Source of the DNA: Pseudomonas azerbaijanoccidentalis
GTDB taxonomy: Bacteria > Pseudomonadota > Gammaproteobacteria > Pseudomonadales > Pseudomonadaceae
Length of the DNA stretch: 64,000 nucleotides
Assembly: GCF_019145495.1 (NCBI RefSeq)
Contig: NZ_JAHSTU010000013.1
Coordinates: 1 to 64,000 of the forward strand
Direction of reading: 5' to 3'
Both the position numbers and the translations under genes were made by a program. Below are positions 61,709 to 64,000 of the stretch, piece by piece (within the stretch, counting starts at the first letter, position 1; every line of letters starts with the position of its first letter). Below the pieces are notes generated by a model, which saw nothing but the letters and a program-made list of their open reading frames with translations, did no database searches and was not told the origin of the DNA.

Positions 61709-63064
61709 TTAGTCCTGAACCGGGGTCAGGGCAATGCGCAAAGCTTCGATGGCCGCGTCGCGTGCAGCACTGGCAGCGAACACCGGGCTGTCGGCCACGC
61801 ACTCGCCTTCCAGCCAGATGCTGAAGCTCAGGTCTTCATTGCGCACGTCCAAGGCCTGGCCCGATTGCAGCTGCTTGGTCACCTGACCGGCGGTTTTGCC
61901 GTCGGCGAAGTTGCGCGACAGCAGCAGTTGTTCGCCATCGGCCGCCAGCAGACGGAAGCGGAAACTGCCGTCGTCTTCGCGGAAGCTGACAAAACGCGCG
62001 GCTTTCGCGGCTTTTTTCTTGGTGGTCGCGGCGACTTGGGTCTGAGCCACGAAAGAACGCAGGCCTACCGCCTCACGCAACTCATTGAGGAACGGCGTCG
62101 CTACCGCACGGGCTTTTTTCGCGCCGTGTTGCAGGATGTCTTCCAGATCCGCCGGGCGCTCGATCAACTGGTGATAGCGCTCGCGGGACTCGCCCAACTC
62201 GCTGTCCAGCAATTGGAACAGACGATTTTTTGCCTCGCCCCAACCCAGGCCCTGCAACAGTTCGCTGCGGAACTCGTCGGCTTGCGCCGGGGTGGCGAAG
62301 GCCTGGAACAGGGTGAACAGATGCGAATTGTCCGGATCTTTCGCTTCGCCCGGTGCACGGGAGTCGGTGACGATCCGCGAAATCGCGTCTTTCATCTCTT
62401 TAGCGCTGCTGAACAGCGGAATGGTGTTGTCGTAACTCTTCGACATCTTGCGACCGTCGAGACCTGGCAGCGTGGCGACGCTTTCTTCGATCAACGCCTC
62501 GGGCATGGTGAAGAATTCTTTGCCCTGGCCAAACAGGTGGTTGAAGCGCTGGCCGATGTCCCGCGCCATTTCCACGTGCTGGATCTGGTCGCGACCAACC
62601 GGCACCTTGTGCGCATTGAACATCAGAATGTCAGCGGCCATCAGTACCGGGTAGCTGTACAGGCCCATGGTGATGCCGGCGTCCGGGTCTTCGCCGGTCT
62701 CGACGTTCTTGTCCACCGAAGCCTTGTAGGCGTGGGCGCGGTTGAGCAGGCCTTTGGCGGCGACGCAGGTCAGCAGCCAGGTCAGCTCAGGGATTTCCGG
62801 AATGTCGGACTGACGGTAAAAAGTCACACGGTCGACGTCCAGGCCACCGGCCAGCCAGGTCGCGGCGATTTCCAGACGCGAGCGCTGGATGCGCAGCGGG
62901 TCATCGCACTTGATCAGGGCGTGGTAGTCGGCCAGGAAGTAGAACGAGTCGGCATTGCTGTCACGGCTGGCGACGATCGCCGGGCGGATGGCACCGGCGT
63001 AGTTGCCCAGGTGCGGCGTGCCGGTGGTGGTGATGCCGGTGAGGATACGGGTACGAGTCGTCAT
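61709..63064 (-). CDS. trpS: Tryptophanyl-tRNA synthetase with C-terminal extension
   Basis: TrpRS (451 aa) charges tRNA-Trp. The class I signatures are GTPHLGNYAG (HIGH-like, 15-24) and KMSKS (206-210). The catalytic core ends at about residue 340. A Lys/Ala-rich linker (about 347-356) joins a C-terminal domain, RFVSFREDDGSFRFRLLAADGEQLLLSRNF, which resembles YegP/DUF1508 folds. I chose the ATG at 63064; the longer frame adds 8 residues without support. It is downstream of the hydrolase gene (24-base gap). Confidence 0.96.
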   Translation of the reverse strand: MTTRTRILTGITTTGTPHLGNYAGAIRPAIVASRDSNADSFYFLADYHALIKCDDPLRIQRSRLEIAATWLAGGLDVDRVTFYRQSDIPEIPELTWLLTCVAAKGLLNRAHAYKASVDKNVETGEDPDAGITMGLYSYPVLMAADILMFNAHKVPVGRDQIQHVEMARDIGQRFNHLFGQGKEFFTMPEALIEESVATLPGLDGRKMSKSYDNTIPLFSSAKEMKDAISRIVTDSRAPGEAKDPDNSHLFTLFQAFATPAQADEFRSELLQGLGWGEAKNRLFQLLDSELGESRERYHQLIERPADLEDILQHGAKKARAVATPFLNELREAVGLRSFVAQTQVAATTKKKAAKAARFVSFREDDGSFRFRLLAADGEQLLLSRNFADGKTAGQVTKQLQSGQALDVRNEDLSFSIWLEGECVADSPVFAASAARDAAIEALRIALTPVQD

Positions 63065-63088
63065 GGGTAATCGCTTGTCAGACTGCAA

Positions 63089-63718
63089 TCAATTCGAGAG
63101 ACGCGGCAGGATCAGATCCTTGAGATCGGTCAGCTTGCCATGAAAAAAGTGTCCGCATTCTGCCACTTTCAGCAGCTCATGGGGACGTTCAAGCTTGTCG
63201 GACCATTCGTAAACCAGCTGCGGATCGATCACTTCGTCGGTTTCCGGCTGGATCAGGGTCAGTTCGCCTTGTTGCGGCAGTTGATCCTGAGCGCCCAGGC
63301 GCATGACGGCCGGTGCCACCATGAACAGGTGTTTGAGCGGTTCGCCCTTGGCCTCAAGGCGCCCGCCGAGACTTGCTGCAACAAATCCGCCGAAGGAGAA
63401 CCCGAACAGGGTCAGCGGCAAGTCCGGGTGTTTGGCACGGAACCATTCGGCCACTGCCTGGGCATCATCGACTTCGCCGGTACCCATGTCGTGGGTGCCT
63501 TCGCTGGCGCCAACGCCGCGATAGTTGAAGCGCAGGGTGATCAAACCGGCATCGCGCGCGGTGCGCTGCAGGGTCGAGACCACTTTGTTGAGCATGGTGC
63601 CGCCCTGCACCGGGTTCGGATGGCAGATGAGCGCGAGGCCACGCGGCTGCTCGTTGTCCAGATACAGTGCTTCCAGTTGCCCGACCGGGCCGTCAATCAC
63701 TACAGGGGTTTCACGCAT
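63089..63718 (-). CDS. Alpha/beta-hydrolase
   Basis: This 209-aa cytoplasmic protein has an HPNPVQGGTMLNKVV start block, GFSFGG nucleophile elbow (about 115-120), and a C-terminal His in ECGHFFHGKL. The HPHP/GGxMxN pattern is that of the YsdB/DUF-type short alpha/beta-hydrolases often placed near trpS and yhcB. Substrate unknown. I chose the ATG at 63718, where the protein starts RETPVVIDGPVGQLEALYL. A TTG two codons upstream is possible. Confidence 0.85.
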   Translation of the reverse strand: MRETPVVIDGPVGQLEALYLDNEQPRGLALICHPNPVQGGTMLNKVVSTLQRTARDAGLITLRFNYRGVGASEGTHDMGTGEVDDAQAVAEWFRAKHPDLPLTLFGFSFGGFVAASLGGRLEAKGEPLKHLFMVAPAVMRLGAQDQLPQQGELTLIQPETDEVIDPQLVYEWSDKLERPHELLKVAECGHFFHGKLTDLKDLILPRLSN

Positions 63719-63862
63719 TAGCAAGGAAGGAACTCCGTGACCTCGGATCGGGTCGACTCGTCTAGCAAATTGTCTGTGGCTGTCTATTGCGAGTGAATCG
63801 CGGTATACAGCGCAGGTTCGAGCCGTTAACGTAAAGCAAAGCCGTTTATAGAGGAAGGACTC

Positions 63863-64000
63863 GTGGAACACTCGCTCTTAGTTTGGTTGTTGCCGACTCT
63901 TGCCCTGGTTGTGGGTGTCGCCATTGGATTCCTGATCGCTCGCCTTGCGCCGAATGCCGCGCCTAGCAGCACGCAACGTCAGCTGGACGATATTCAGGAA
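63863..64000 (+). CDS. yhcB: YhcB/ZapG-like (DUF1043) membrane protein, 5' part only
   Basis: The first 46 codons are in the window: MEHSLLVWLLPTLALVVGVAIGF and then IARLAPNAAPSSTQRQLDDIQE. An N-terminal TM (about 4-26) leads into a charged coiled coil, the YhcB pattern (cell-envelope and division-linked). The start is GTG with GAGGAAGG 3 bases upstream. It is cut by the end of the window. The 144 bases before it hold the divergent promoters with the hydrolase gene, and I see no clear -10. Confidence 0.85.
   Translation, partial: MEHSLLVWLLPTLALVVGVAIGFLIARLAPNAAPSSTQRQLDDIQE

Overview
The window is a chromosomal segment of a fluorescent-group Pseudomonas, most likely of the P. fluorescens complex. 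This rests on the protein sequences (alginate operon tail, complete dcw cluster, petABC-sspAB, trpS-zapE), on a GC content of about 60%, and on many copies of Pseudomonas-type REP palindromes such as TGTAGGAGCTGCCGA and TGTGGGAGCGGGCTTGCC. It is core chromosome with a few accessory inserts; I see no phage, IS element, CRISPR array or tRNA.

Layout. (1) 0.2-5.3 kb, plus strand: the end of the alginate operon, algI-algJ-algF (polymer O-acetylation) and algA (GDP-mannose supply), closed by a terminator. (2) 5.5-7.3 kb: three small genes, a membrane protein of unknown function, a short-chain dehydrogenase and a SnoaL/DUF4440-like protein. (3) 7.5-13.5 kb: a minus-strand tripartite efflux operon (outer-membrane lipoprotein, FUSC pump, DUF1656, HlyD adaptor) with a divergent LysR regulator. 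(4) 13.5-14.1 kb: a non-coding block with a 70-bp tandem repeat and a roughly 310-bp dispersed element that looks like structured RNA. (5) 14.2-20.5 kb: an RND adaptor and pump followed in the same operon by a response regulator and sensor kinase. (6) 20.8-22.7 kb: a 72-aa exported protein and a membrane diguanylate cyclase. (7) 22.8-40.8 kb, minus strand: the entire division and cell-wall cluster, read mraZ-rsmH-ftsL-ftsI-murE-murF-mraY-murD-ftsW-murG-murC-ddlB-ftsQ-ftsA-ftsZ-lpxC, with a sigma70 promoter and triple MraZ boxes upstream. (8) 41.1-47.3 kb: rnpB, rsmI, then divergent lpoA-yraN-diaA-dolP, meeting sspAB. (9) 47.3-51.1 kb, minus strand: petABC (cytochrome bc1) and rplM-rpsI. (10) 51.3-54.8 kb: an aldo/keto reductase, an LCAD-type acyl-CoA dehydrogenase and a GlxA/AraC regulator. 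(11) 55.0-60.4 kb: an accessory four-gene cassette. (12) 60.5-64.0 kb: zapE, trpS, an alpha/beta hydrolase and the start of yhcB.

The least ordinary part is the cassette at 55.0-60.4 kb. It contains a flavin amino-acid monooxygenase/oxidase related to tryptophan 2-monooxygenase, a nitrilase-superfamily amidase, an internally duplicated polytopic membrane protein of unknown function, and an asparaginase. A reasonable reading is oxidation of an amino acid to an amide, hydrolysis of the amide, and transport. The substrate cannot be read from sequence. The cassette lies between genes that I remember as near-neighbours in P. aeruginosa, its first gene is visibly lower in GC, and it is bracketed by two nearly identical 92-bp palindromic elements.

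All gene calls rest on reading the sequence and recognising families. No database search was run.
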